A stretch of DNA of 64,000 nt from Bosea vaviloviae. GTDB taxonomy: Bacteria; Pseudomonadota; Alphaproteobacteria; Rhizobiales; Beijerinckiaceae. This document shows, piece by piece, positions 17,328-25,907 of the stretch. The notes under the pieces are model-generated. The model made no database searches, was not told the origin of the DNA, and saw nothing but the letters and a program-made list of their open reading frames with translations. Every line of letters starts with the position of its first letter. Positions within the stretch are counted from its first letter, which is position 1. The stretch lies in assembly GCF_001741865.1 (NCBI RefSeq), contig NZ_CP017147.1:806001-870000 (forward strand), written 5' to 3'. A program made the translations under genes and the position numbers.

Positions 17328-18074
17328 ATGAATCGCAAGGACATCCTCGATCTGCCCTCGATGCCCCTGGCCGGGCCGAGCTATCCGGCCGGGCCCTATC
17401 GCTTCGTCGATCGCGAATACATGGTCATCAGCTACGAGACCGACCCCGAGGCGATCCGCCATCAATTGCCCGAGCCCTTGATGCCGCTGGCGACGCCGAT
17501 CGTCAGCTATGAATGGATCAAGATGCCCGATTCCTCCGGTTTCGGCAGCTACACCGAGAGCGGCATCGTCATTCCCTGCAAGTTCGGCGAGGAGGAGGTC
17601 TCCTTCGTCTCGCAGATGTATCTCGACGACGAACCGCCGATCGCGGCCGGCCGCGAGATCTGGGGCTTTCCCAAGAAATACGCCCATCCCAAGCTGGAGG
17701 TGGTCAAGGACACGCTCACCGGCACGCTCGAATATGCCGGCCAGCAGGTCGCCATGGGCACGATGGGCTACAAGCATGAGAGCCTGGCCGGCAATGGCGT
17801 CAGGACCACGGCGATGCTGACCAAGACGCAGGTCAACCTCAAGATCATCCCCGGCGTCGACGGCGAGCCCGAAATCTGCCAGCTCGTGGCGCTGAACCTC
17901 ACCGACATCACGGTGAAGGGCTCCTGGATCGGCCCCGGCCGTCTCCATCTGATCCCGCATGTCAACGCGCCGGTCGCCGACCTGCCGGTGCGAAAGGTGA
18001 TCGGCGCGCACCACTTCATCGCCGACCTCACCTTGCCCTTCGGCCGGAAGATCCATGACTACATGAAGGCATGA
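17328..18074 (+). CDS. adc: Acetoacetate decarboxylase
   Basis: 248-residue enzyme converting acetoacetate to acetone and CO2 through a lysine Schiff base. The EIWGFPKKYAHPKL stretch matches the active-site peptide of clostridial Adc (the Lys-Lys pair), and KGSWIGPGRLHLIPH is the conserved C-terminal part. The gene lies 133 bases after bdhA, on the same strand. The start at 17328 is the first codon of the conserved MNRKDILDLPSMPLAGPSYP-type N-terminus. Confidence 0.93.
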   Translation: MNRKDILDLPSMPLAGPSYPAGPYRFVDREYMVISYETDPEAIRHQLPEPLMPLATPIVSYEWIKMPDSSGFGSYTESGIVIPCKFGEEEVSFVSQMYLDDEPPIAAGREIWGFPKKYAHPKLEVVKDTLTGTLEYAGQQVAMGTMGYKHESLAGNGVRTTAMLTKTQVNLKIIPGVDGEPEICQLVALNLTDITVKGSWIGPGRLHLIPHVNAPVADLPVRKVIGAHHFIADLTLPFGRKIHDYMKA

Positions 18075-18165
18075 CGACATGAAGGGTTGAGGCGGACACA
18101 TCAAAGCCCGCATTCCCCGGCATGAGCGACATCCGACACGGTCGGAAACACGGGCGAGGCTGGGG

Positions 18166-19239
18166 ATGATGATATCCGGGACTGGTTTGTGTTCGGGCCT
18201 GAAACTGCTCGCGCTCGCTGCCGCCTTGTCTGCCTGCAAGCATGGCGACATCGTCATGAATGCCAGCGAGCCCGCCGTCGCTGCCGGAATCTATGCCTCG
18301 GCCATGGCTCCGGCCGTCAAGGAGCGGCCCCGCATCAGGGCCGCCGAGCAGAACATCCTCATCCTTACCAGCGGCGGCGCGGATGGCGCTTTCGGAGCCG
18401 GCGTCCTCACCGCCTGGTCGACCAGCGCCAAGCGACCGGTCTTCGACATCGTCGCCGGCGTCTCGACAGGAGCGCTGCAGGCGACGCCGGCCTTTCTCGG
18501 TTCGGATTGGGATGGTTTGCTGGAACGCGTCTACACCACGACGCGGACGCGCGACGTGTTTCGTTCGAACGGCCTGAAGACGCTGGTCGGCAGCGGCTAT
18601 TATGATCCGGCACCGCTGCACCGGCTGCTGACCGAACTCGTCACCGAAGAGATGCTCGACGCCGTAGCCGCCGCCCACAGGCAGGGCCGCAGGCTCTATG
18701 TCGCGACAACCGATATGACGGCGGGAAAATCGGTGCTCTGGGACATGGGCGCGATCGCGGCCTCGGGCGATGGCCGCAAGAACAGCTATATCGACGTTCT
18801 GATCGCCTCCGCTGCCGTTCCCGGCCTCGTCGAACCGGTGCGCGTGGTCGACCGGCAGCGCGGCACGCGCTCGCTGCATGGCGATGGCGGCGTCAAGGCG
18901 CCGGTTCCGCTCGAGCCCTTCATGCTCGACCCGCGTAAGGCCGTGCGGACGAATGTCTGGGTCGTCGCCAACGGCCATGTCAGCCGCGATGCCGCCTCCA
19001 ACAGCGAAGCGCGCACGACGCTGGCGCTGGCGCGCCGAGGCGTGTCGCAACTCCTGCGCCAATTGCTCTACAGCTCCGTCCGTGAAGCCGAAACCAGGAC
19101 ATTGCGGGCCGGCGCGCATTTCCGGCTGATCGCCCTGCCGGACAGCACCCCCGAAGCCGCCGACCCCTTCGTCTTCAATCCCGACGAAATGCGGGGCCTG
19201 TATGACAAGGGGCGCGAGCTCGGCTCGCAGATCTCGTAA
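18166..19239 (+). CDS. Patatin-like phospholipase, lipoprotein
   Basis: 357-residue patatin-family hydrolase exported as a lipoprotein: the N-terminal helix ends in the lipobox LSAC (lipidated Cys near residue 24). The dyad is complete: glycine loop TSGGADGAFGAG, Ser in GVSTG, Asp in HGDGG. It therefore acts in the cell envelope, unlike the cytoplasmic patatin at 14879, with which it shares little beyond the active site. Two adjacent ATG codons (18166, 18169) are possible starts. Substrate unknown. Confidence 0.85.
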   Translation: MMISGTGLCSGLKLLALAAALSACKHGDIVMNASEPAVAAGIYASAMAPAVKERPRIRAAEQNILILTSGGADGAFGAGVLTAWSTSAKRPVFDIVAGVSTGALQATPAFLGSDWDGLLERVYTTTRTRDVFRSNGLKTLVGSGYYDPAPLHRLLTELVTEEMLDAVAAAHRQGRRLYVATTDMTAGKSVLWDMGAIAASGDGRKNSYIDVLIASAAVPGLVEPVRVVDRQRGTRSLHGDGGVKAPVPLEPFMLDPRKAVRTNVWVVANGHVSRDAASNSEARTTLALARRGVSQLLRQLLYSSVREAETRTLRAGAHFRLIALPDSTPEAADPFVFNPDEMRGLYDKGRELGSQIS

Positions 19240-19286
19240 ACCAGAGTGCTCTGGTCATGAGATTCGGGACAAGCCCGAGAATGACG
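19231..19286. repeat. Intergenic inverted repeat (CATGAGATTC...CCCGAGAATGACG)
   Basis: Short copy of the family seen at 9769, 14726 and 31886, overlapping the end of the patatin lipoprotein gene. It separates two convergent genes and may serve as terminator for both. Confidence 0.65.
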
Positions 19287-19294
19287 TGCAACCT

Positions 19295-20062
19295 TCACCC
19301 GCCCGGCAGGAACGCGACCCGCCCGTCCGCGCCCCGCACGGTCTCGATCGCGACGCCGTAGAGTTCTGCCAGCCGCTCCGGCGTCAGCATCGCGGCGGCT
19401 TTGCCCGTCGCGATCGCCTGCCCCTCGCGCAGCAGCATGACCCGGTCGGCATGGGCAAGCGCCTGGTTGGGATCATGGGTGGTGAAGAGCACGCCGAGTC
19501 CCTCCCTCGCGAGCTGCCTGATCTGGCTCATCACCTTGCCCTGATTGCCGAAATCGAGGCTCGCCGTCGGCTCGTCCAGGATGACATAGGCCGGCTCCTG
19601 CGCCAGCGCGCGGGCGATCAGCACGAGCTGGCGTTCGCCGCCCGAGATCTGCGTATAGGGGCGCTGCGCCAGCTTCGCGATGCCGAGCCGCTCCAGCATG
19701 GCCTGCGCGACCTCGCGGTCATGTCCGGACGGCGCGGCGAACACCCCGCCATGCGCGGTGCGCCCCATCAGCACCACCGAAAACACCGTGAAGGCGAAGG
19801 TGCCGGCATGGGCCTGGGGCACATAACCCAGCGCCCGCGCCCGCTGGTTGACCGAAAGCGCAGCCAGCGGCAGGCCGTCGAGCATCAGCGTTCCGCCTTG
19901 CGGTGGCAGCAGGCCGAGCAGGGTCTTGAGCAGCGTCGTCTTGCCGCCGCCATTGGGGCCGAGCAGCGCCAGGACCTCGCCGGCCTCCAGATCGAGTCCG
20001 ATATCGCGGCCGATCCGGCGCTCGCGATAGCCATAGGCGAGGTCGGCCGCGCTCAGGCTCAC
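19295..20062 (-). CDS. ABC transporter ATP-binding protein (FecE/BtuD/MolC type)
   Basis: 255-residue ATPase: Walker A GPNGGGKTT, signature ISGGERQ, Walker B YVILDEPTASLD, switch His in FTTHDPNQAL. The GTG start at 20062 overlaps the permease stop (GTGA), showing coupling. It energises the FecCD-type permease upstream. The family carries siderophores, heme, cobalamin or, in MolBC, molybdate/tungstate; the surrounding tup/mod genes favour an oxyanion here. Confidence 0.9.
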   Translation of the reverse strand: MSLSAADLAYGYRERRIGRDIGLDLEAGEVLALLGPNGGGKTTLLKTLLGLLPPQGGTLMLDGLPLAALSVNQRARALGYVPQAHAGTFAFTVFSVVLMGRTAHGGVFAAPSGHDREVAQAMLERLGIAKLAQRPYTQISGGERQLVLIARALAQEPAYVILDEPTASLDFGNQGKVMSQIRQLAREGLGVLFTTHDPNQALAHADRVMLLREGQAIATGKAAAMLTPERLAELYGVAIETVRGADGRVAFLPGG

Positions 20063-21087
20063 GACCAGCCTCCGCGCGCCGAGGCCAGCAGCCAGATGAA
20101 GAAGGGCGTGCCGATGACGGCGGTGAGGATGCCGAGCGGCGTCTCGACCGGGGCAGCGGTGCGCGCCAACGTGTCGATGATCAGGAGATAGCCGCCGCCG
20201 AGGAGTGCCGCCGTCGGCAGGAGCTTGCCGAAATCGGGGCCGACCAGGAAGCGCGCCAGATGCGGCACGACGAGTCCGACCCAGCCGATGATGCCGGCTG
20301 CCGCCACGCTCGCCGCCGTCACCAGCGTCGCCGCCGCCACGATCGCGATGCGCAAGGGGCCGGTATTGAGCCCGAGCGCGCGCGCCTCCTCCTCCGGCAG
20401 CGACATCACATTCATCCGCCAGCGCAAGGCGACGAGCACGGCCGTGCCCAGCAGCACCGGGCCGAGCAGCGGGATGAGGTCCGGCTTGGCCGTGCCGGCG
20501 AGGCTGCCGAGCAGCCAGAAGGTCATGGCGGGCAGTTGGTTGTAAGGATCGGCCCAGTATTTCACCAGCCCGATGCCCGCCCCCAGGAGCGAGCCGACGA
20601 CGACCCCGGTCAGCACCAGAACCAGCACCGGATCGCCGCGCCGGATCGTCGAGCCGATCGCATAGACCGCGCCGACCGCCACCAGCCCGCCAATGAAGGC
20701 CGCGAGCTGGATCGCGAACAGCCCGAGCGAGAAATAGATTCCGACGACCGCCCCCAGCGCCGCGCCCGAGGACGCGCCCAGAATATCGGGCGAGACCAGC
20801 GGGTTGCGGAACAGCCCCTGGAAGGCCGTGCCCGCGACCGCCAGCGCCGCTCCGCAAAGCACGGCGGCGACCACGCGCGGCCCGCGAATATTCCAGATCA
20901 CGGCCTCGATCTGCGGCGACAGGCCCGAGGGCTGACCAATCAGCCCCGCCCAGACAAGCCGCGCCAGATCGGCGGGCCCGACGGGAAAGCGCCCGAGCCC
21001 GAAAGCGAGCAGCACCGCGACGCCGAGCAGGCCAAGCGCAAAGGCGTTTCCGCGAAGGGACGATGGCGGCACGGGATCAGCGCCCAT
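20059..21087 (-). CDS. FecCD-family ABC transporter permease
   Basis: 342 residues with about ten transmembrane helices, as in BtuC/FecCD/MolB. Family hallmarks: GPRVVAAVLCGAALAVAGTAFQGLFRNPL and GIIGWVGLVVPHLARFLVG. It sits between the binding protein (24 bases upstream) and the ATPase (four-base overlap), forming a full importer with them. Confidence 0.92.
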   Translation of the reverse strand: MGADPVPPSSLRGNAFALGLLGVAVLLAFGLGRFPVGPADLARLVWAGLIGQPSGLSPQIEAVIWNIRGPRVVAAVLCGAALAVAGTAFQGLFRNPLVSPDILGASSGAALGAVVGIYFSLGLFAIQLAAFIGGLVAVGAVYAIGSTIRRGDPVLVLVLTGVVVGSLLGAGIGLVKYWADPYNQLPAMTFWLLGSLAGTAKPDLIPLLGPVLLGTAVLVALRWRMNVMSLPEEEARALGLNTGPLRIAIVAAATLVTAASVAAAGIIGWVGLVVPHLARFLVGPDFGKLLPTAALLGGGYLLIIDTLARTAAPVETPLGILTAVIGTPFFIWLLASARGGWS

Positions 21088-21111
21088 CCAGTCGGCGAGG
21101 AAGCACGCCCA

Positions 21112-22161
21112 TCACCTGTGTCCCGACAGGATCAGGTCGAGTTGCGCCTCGTTCGGCGTGACCTGATAGAACAGCGTGTGGAAGTCGCGCGCGATGGCGC
21201 GGATGTTCTCGGGGAACTGGGCCGGGTAGAGCAGCTTCGCCAGCCACCACAGGCCGACCATGCGGTTGACCGAGGGCGGGAAATCGACCCAGCCGAAGGG
21301 CAATTTCGGCGAGAGATGCACCCGCCCCGCCTTCACCGCCCGGATGCTCGCCCAGCCCGGATCCGTGTGCACGCTCACGGCAAAGCCGGTATCGACGGTG
21401 ACGATCACCTCCGGATCCCAAGCCATGACCTGTTCGAGCGAGACCTGCGCCAGGCCCGAACCTTGCGCCAAGCCGTTACCCGGCTGCTCGGCCGCGACAT
21501 TGCGCGCGCCCAGAAAGCTCAGCGTCTCCACATTGATCGAACCGCCCAGGCCGGTCTCAAGCCCGCGCGGCCCGCGCGCGTAATAGACCGAGGGGCGCCG
21601 TTCGGGGGGAAGCGTCGCGATGCGGCCCTTGATCACCGTCATGGCGGTCTCGCACCAGCGCGCCAGCGTCTCGGCCCGCTCCACGCGCCCGGTGAGCTGG
21701 CCGAGGATGCGATAGCTCGCAGGGATCGCCTCGAAGCGCCCGTCGAGCAGCGCATAGGGAATGCCGGTCTGGCTCTGCACGCGCTCGGCGAGTTCGACAT
21801 AGCTGCGCCCGGTCGAGCCGGCATCGACGATGAGGTCGGGCTTCAGCGTCAGCACCGCCTCCAGATTGGCGCTGTTGCCGCGCCCGGTGATGCGGCCGAT
21901 CTGCGGCTTGTTGCCGATATTCGGCAGCAGGAAGGGCAACTCCTCCGGCCCATTGGCGCGCGGCCAGCCCAGCAGCAGGTCCGGCGCCAGCGTGTAGAGC
22001 TGGATCGCGGCCGGCGGCCCGGCGGGGAAGACGCGCTCGACCTTGGCCGGTACCGCGATGTCGCGGCCGGCTCCATCGCGAATGGTCGCCGCCCAGGCCC
22101 CACGCGGAACCGCGAGCGTGGCAAGCCCGGCCAGAACCAGGCGGCGGTCAGGATGCGGCAT
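21112..22161 (-). CDS. Periplasmic binding protein of FecCD-type ABC importer (MolA-like candidate)
   Basis: 349-residue cluster A-II (BtuF/FecB/MolA) binding protein with a signal peptide ending AWA (about residue 24). Two lobes are joined by a long helix, as in the family; LEAVLTLKPDLIVDAG and LEQVMAWDPEVIVTVD are the typical paired strands. It overlaps the TrmO-like gene by 14 bases. Because the operon also encodes TupA/ModA-like proteins, molybdate or tungstate, as for Haemophilus MolA, is an attractive ligand; siderophore or cobalamin remains possible. Confidence 0.85.
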   Translation of the reverse strand: MPHPDRRLVLAGLATLAVPRGAWAATIRDGAGRDIAVPAKVERVFPAGPPAAIQLYTLAPDLLLGWPRANGPEELPFLLPNIGNKPQIGRITGRGNSANLEAVLTLKPDLIVDAGSTGRSYVELAERVQSQTGIPYALLDGRFEAIPASYRILGQLTGRVERAETLARWCETAMTVIKGRIATLPPERRPSVYYARGPRGLETGLGGSINVETLSFLGARNVAAEQPGNGLAQGSGLAQVSLEQVMAWDPEVIVTVDTGFAVSVHTDPGWASIRAVKAGRVHLSPKLPFGWVDFPPSVNRMVGLWWLAKLLYPAQFPENIRAIARDFHTLFYQVTPNEAQLDLILSGHR

Positions 22162-22627
22162 GGCGGTGCTCCTGCGCTGGCGACTGGGCGCAGCGATTCG
22201 GCTTCACATCGAGCAGGGGCGTGCCGTCGAGACAGTCGAGCCCGCGCACGATCAACGCGCCCTCCTCGACGCGCAGCAGCCGCACCCGCGACAGCGCGAT
22301 CGGATTGGGCCGCACCGGCGAGCGCAGGGCGAAGGTGCCGAGTGGCTCGGCCCCGCGCGGCGTCTGGGTCACGAGATCACGCCGCGCCTCATGCATCCAG
22401 TAGAGCAGGTCGAGATAAGCGAAGGCTGCGATCCCCATCAAGGCCGCATGCCAGGGCGCGTCGATCTCGACGCGGCATTCCGGACCGTTCTCGCTGTCGC
22501 CCTGGCGCGGACATTGGTCGCGCGTCGCGAAAGGCGTGCGGATCCGGCCGATGAAGACAAAATGCGCATCCTGCCTCTCGGGCAGGGGCGCGGATGTCTC
22601 GCCCGGTCGCGTCGCCTGCCAGTCCAT
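22148..22627 (-). CDS. TsaA/TrmO family protein (tRNA m6t6A methyltransferase-like)
   Basis: 159-residue protein of the TrmO (YaeB, VirR-like) family, which in E. coli N6-methylates t6A37 of threonine tRNA using S-adenosylmethionine. Conserved pieces are FIGRIRTPF, CPRQ, RSPVRPNPIALSRVRL and LDCLDGTPLLDVKP. It is embedded between a ModA-like gene and the FecCD-type binding-protein gene with near-zero spacing. Such linkage to metal-oxyanion transport recurs for archaeal and bacterial TsaA proteins and may mean a different role; that is inference. Confidence 0.85.
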   Translation of the reverse strand: MDWQATRPGETSAPLPERQDAHFVFIGRIRTPFATRDQCPRQGDSENGPECRVEIDAPWHAALMGIAAFAYLDLLYWMHEARRDLVTQTPRGAEPLGTFALRSPVRPNPIALSRVRLLRVEEGALIVRGLDCLDGTPLLDVKPNRCAQSPAQEHRHAAS

Positions 22628-22642
22628 CCGCGCTTGCTCCGT

Positions 22643-23407
22643 TCAGTTCGTGTCGCGCGGCAGGGTCGGCGCGGCGAAGCCATGCTTCGCCAGGATCTCC
22701 TGCCCGGCGCGCGAGAGGATGAACATGGCGAGCCGCCCGGCATTTGGCGAGGCCTCGGCCATCACGGTCAGGCCGTAATCGGCTCCCACCGACAACGCGG
22801 CCGGCAAGCGCACCGGCTGGAGGCCGGGCTGTTCCCGCGCGATCGCCGCGGTATTGGTGCGATAGGCCAGGAACAGATCGGCTGCGCCGGTCGCGAGCTT
22901 GTGACCGTAGACATTGACGCCGAAGGGCGCCGCGAGGCTCGCCGGCCCGCCGGTCAGTTGCAGCGCCTTGGCCTCCAGCGCCGCCTTCGCTCCGGCCTGC
23001 AGCACCTCGGCCCGAGCAAAAACCTGGAAGGCGTAGTCGCCGGACGGATCGGCCTTCGGTGTCGAAGTGCCGAGCTTGATCGCGGGATCGAGCATGCGTT
23101 CAAGCAGAGTCTCAGGAGAAACCTGAACCTCCGGCCGCGCGAACGCGCAAAGCTCGTTGCGCGCGAACAAGACGACCGGCCCCGCCAGCCCCGCTTTCGC
23201 CAGAGCTTCGGGATTGCCGAGATCGGCCGAGGCGAAGAGATCGGCCGCCTCGCCCTGGGCGATCCGCTCCTTCAGCAGGCCCGACGCGCCGCAGACGAGT
23301 TCGATCGCCTGTCCGGTCTTGGCTTCATACGCCGCCGCGACCTCGCCCAACGCCGCGCGCAGGCTGCCCGCTGCCAGGAGCCGGATCGGCGGAAGGGCCG
23401 CAGCCAT
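22643..23407 (-). CDS. ModA-like substrate-binding protein lacking a signal peptide
   Basis: 254 residues, a close duplicate of the gene just upstream (shared LLxRMLDPAxKLGTSTPKAD and GPVVLFARNE). The N-terminus MAAALPPIRLLAAGSLRAAL goes straight into the first strand of the mature fold, and the stop of the upstream gene, 6 bases before the ATG, leaves no room for a signal peptide in this frame. Either it stays in the cytoplasm, perhaps as a metal-storage or sensing protein, or it has lost function. GAGGGGGG precedes the ATG. Confidence 0.75.
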   Translation of the reverse strand: MAAALPPIRLLAAGSLRAALGEVAAAYEAKTGQAIELVCGASGLLKERIAQGEAADLFASADLGNPEALAKAGLAGPVVLFARNELCAFARPEVQVSPETLLERMLDPAIKLGTSTPKADPSGDYAFQVFARAEVLQAGAKAALEAKALQLTGGPASLAAPFGVNVYGHKLATGAADLFLAYRTNTAAIAREQPGLQPVRLPAALSVGADYGLTVMAEASPNAGRLAMFILSRAGQEILAKHGFAAPTLPRDTN

Positions 23408-23413
23408 GGCCGG

Positions 23414-24223
23414 TCAGCCCCCCTCGTGCGGCGCGATCGGAGCGGTGAAGCCGTGCTTGGCAAGGATGCGCTGCCCCTCGGGCGACAGGATGAACAGCGC
23501 CAGCCGGTAGGCATTGGTCGAGGCGCCGGTCATCACGGTCATCCCGTAATCGGCGCCCACGGCAAGCGCCGGCGGCAGCCTGACCATGCGCTGGCCCGGC
23601 TGTTCGCGCGCGATCGGCAAGGCATTGGTGCAATAGCCCAGGAAGAGATCGGCCGCCCCCGTCGCCAGCAAATGGCCCGTGCCGTTCCTGTCGGCTGGGG
23701 TCGGCGCGCTGTTGGCGCCGCCGACGAGCTGGAGCGCCTTGGTCTCCAGGGCCGCCTTGGCGCCGGGCTGCAGCGCCTCGGCCTTGGCGAAGATCTGCCA
23801 GGCATAATCACCGGACGGATCGGCCTTCGGCGTCGAGGTGCCGAGCTTGACCGCAGGGTCGAGCATGCGCGCCAGCAGCGTCTGCGTCGTCACCTCCAGC
23901 CCGGCGCGGGCAAAGGCACAGATCTCGTTGCGGGCGAAGAGCACGACGGGCCCGGCCTTGCCCTCCTGAGTCAGGGCGAGCGGGTGGCTCATATTGGCGG
24001 AAGCGAAGACCTCGGCCGCCTCGCCCTTGGACAGGTTTTCGCGCAACAGGCCGGAGGGTCCGAAGCGGGTCTTGACCGGCAGCTTGGCTGTCGCCTCAAA
24101 AGCCTGGGCGACCTCGGTCAGCGCATTGCGCAGGCTGCCGGCAGCGTGGAGCAGCACGAGTTGCTCGGCCTGCGCGACGGAGCAGGAGAGCCCGAACACG
24201 GCGGCAAGGATCAGGCGCCGCAT
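23414..24223 (-). CDS. ModA-like molybdate/tungstate-binding protein with signal peptide
   Basis: 269-residue periplasmic binding protein of the ModA type. Signal peptide MRRLILAAVFGLSCSVAQA, then LLHAAGSLRNAL (the ligand-contacting Ser-rich first loop) and FGPSGLLRENL. The ATG at 24223 lies 4 bases after the tupA stop and 6 bases precede the next, duplicated gene. There is no ModB/ModC partner in the window, so it may share the TupBC permease or the FecCD-type transporter. Confidence 0.85.
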   Translation of the reverse strand: MRRLILAAVFGLSCSVAQAEQLVLLHAAGSLRNALTEVAQAFEATAKLPVKTRFGPSGLLRENLSKGEAAEVFASANMSHPLALTQEGKAGPVVLFARNEICAFARAGLEVTTQTLLARMLDPAVKLGTSTPKADPSGDYAWQIFAKAEALQPGAKAALETKALQLVGGANSAPTPADRNGTGHLLATGAADLFLGYCTNALPIAREQPGQRMVRLPPALAVGADYGMTVMTGASTNAYRLALFILSPEGQRILAKHGFTAPIAPHEGG

Positions 24224-24227
24224 CGAT

Positions 24228-25106
24228 TCAGGCGCCCGCCTGCGTCGCATTCGGGAAGAATAATTGCTGCCCGTCGATCTTGTACTCGGCGATCGCCTTC
24301 TGGCCTTCCGGGCTGATCAGCCAGTTCACGAAGGCCTGGCCGTCATTGACCTTCACATGCGGGTGCTTGGCCGGGTTCACCGCCATGACGCCGTATTGGT
24401 TGAACAGGCGCCGGTCGCCCTCGACCGCAATGGTGAGATCGCCGCGGTTCTTGAACGAGATCCAGGTGCCGCGATCCGCGAGCACATAGGCGCCCATCCC
24501 GCCGGCCGTGTTGAGCGCAGCCCCCATGCCCTGACCGACGTCGCGATACCAGGAGCCCTTCTTCTGATCGAGATCGATGCCCGCGACCTTCCAGAGCGCC
24601 AGTTCGGCGGAGTGGGTGCCGGATTTGTCGCCGCGCGAGACGAAGGGCACGCTTTTCTCCTGGATCGCCTTCAGCGCTGCGACGATGTCCTTCGTGCCGG
24701 CGACGCCGGCCGGGTCGCTTTTGGGGCCGATCAGGACGAAGTCGTTATACATCACCGGCTTGCGCTCGAGCGCGAAGCCCTCAGCCAGGAACTTCTCCTC
24801 CTGCGCCTTGGCGTGGACGAAGACGACATCGGCATCGCCGCGCCGCCCGGTGTCCAGCGCCTGGCCGGTGCCTTGCGACACCACCCGCACCTCAATGCCG
24901 GTCCTGGCCTGGAACAAGGGCAGGATATGCCCGAACAACCCGGAATCCTGCGTCGAGGTCGTCGAGGAGACGATGATGAAGCGCGCGCCCGCTGCTGCAG
25001 GGGCCGATGCCGCCGGCGGCGCGACTGTGGTCGTCTGGGCGAGCGCGAGGCCGGCAAAGGCGGCCGAGAAACCGGCAGCGAGCAAGAGGCGTCTGGTCCT
25101 GATCAT
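24228..25106 (-). CDS. tupA: Tungstate ABC transporter substrate-binding protein
   Basis: 292-residue periplasmic protein that binds tungstate. After a signal peptide (residues 1-23, ending GLALA) comes an Ala/Pro linker and the TupA hallmark VSSTTSTQDSGLFGHI; RGDKSGTH and GMGAAL line the ligand site. The order tupB-tupC-tupA on the minus strand is conserved. A duplicated Shine-Dalgarno/ATG unit lies just upstream and the first copy encodes a 6-codon mini-frame whose stop overlaps this ATG. Confidence 0.9.
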   Translation of the reverse strand: MIRTRRLLLAAGFSAAFAGLALAQTTTVAPPAASAPAAAGARFIIVSSTTSTQDSGLFGHILPLFQARTGIEVRVVSQGTGQALDTGRRGDADVVFVHAKAQEEKFLAEGFALERKPVMYNDFVLIGPKSDPAGVAGTKDIVAALKAIQEKSVPFVSRGDKSGTHSAELALWKVAGIDLDQKKGSWYRDVGQGMGAALNTAGGMGAYVLADRGTWISFKNRGDLTIAVEGDRRLFNQYGVMAVNPAKHPHVKVNDGQAFVNWLISPEGQKAIAEYKIDGQQLFFPNATQAGA

Positions 25107-25175
25107 GGTCGTCTCCTCATCATGGTCGTCTCCTGGAGTTTCTGGTTTTGGGAGCAATCGGTTTCTCCGAGCGTC

Positions 25176-25907
25176 TCACCAGATCAAATCCCCGGCGAGG
25201 AAAGCGCGGGCCGCGATCGTCTGCGGCTCCACGAAGAAGTACTCGGCGAGGGAATCCTCGATCAGCCGGCCCCGGTGCAGGAACAGCACGCGATCGGCCA
25301 GTCGCTTCGCCTGGCCGAGATCATGCGTCGACATCAAGACCGTGATGCCCTCCGCCACGAGACCGGTCAGCAACTCCTCGATCTGCCGCGTCGCGGCAGG
25401 GTCGAGCTGCGAGGTAGGCTCGTCCAGGAAGAGCAGTTCGGGCCTCAAGCTCCAGGCGCGAGCGATGGCCAGGCGCTGCTGCTCGCCGCCCGAGAGCAGC
25501 CGCGCCGGCTGCGTCGCGCGCTCGAGCAGGCCGAAGCGCTGCAGCGCGGCCCAGGCGCGTTCGCGCCGCTCCAGGCGCGCGACGCCCGCCGACGCCAGCG
25601 CATGATCGATATTGGCCTCGACCGAGCGGCGCAGCATGATCGGCTTCTGGAACACCATGGCGTGGCGTTTCGCGCGCCCGGTCGCGCCGGCTGCCCAGTG
25701 CACGCGGCCCTCGCTCGGCGTCAGCAGGCCGTGGCAGAGCCTGAGCATCAGCGATTTGCCGGCGCCATTGGGCCCGAGCAGCACGGTGACTCCGCCCGCA
25801 GGCACGACGAGGCTGACTGCATCGACCAATTTGCGCCCCTCCCCGAGGAAGGAGACGGTCTCGAGGCTGAGCGGCAGGATCGAGGTCACGTCACGCATCA
25901 TGTTCAT
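25176..25907 (-). CDS. tupC: Tungstate ABC transporter ATP-binding protein
   Basis: 243-residue ATPase: Walker A GPNGAGKS, Q-loop MVFQKP, signature LSGGEQQRLA, Walker B LLFLDEPTSQLD, switch His STHDLGQ. The ATG at 25907 overlaps the permease stop (ATGA). Together with tupB and tupA it forms a complete importer. Confidence 0.9.
   Translation of the reverse strand: MNMMRDVTSILPLSLETVSFLGEGRKLVDAVSLVVPAGGVTVLLGPNGAGKSLMLRLCHGLLTPSEGRVHWAAGATGRAKRHAMVFQKPIMLRRSVEANIDHALASAGVARLERRERAWAALQRFGLLERATQPARLLSGGEQQRLAIARAWSLRPELLFLDEPTSQLDPAATRQIEELLTGLVAEGITVLMSTHDLGQAKRLADRVLFLHRGRLIEDSLAEYFFVEPQTIAARAFLAGDLIW

Noticed and set aside
20260..22554. 764-codon plus-strand frame
   Set aside because: Antisense shadow of the FecCD-type permease and binding-protein genes; composition dominated by Arg/Ala/Gly without motifs.
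22043..24316. 757-codon plus-strand frame
   Set aside because: Antisense shadow of TrmO-like and ModA-like genes.
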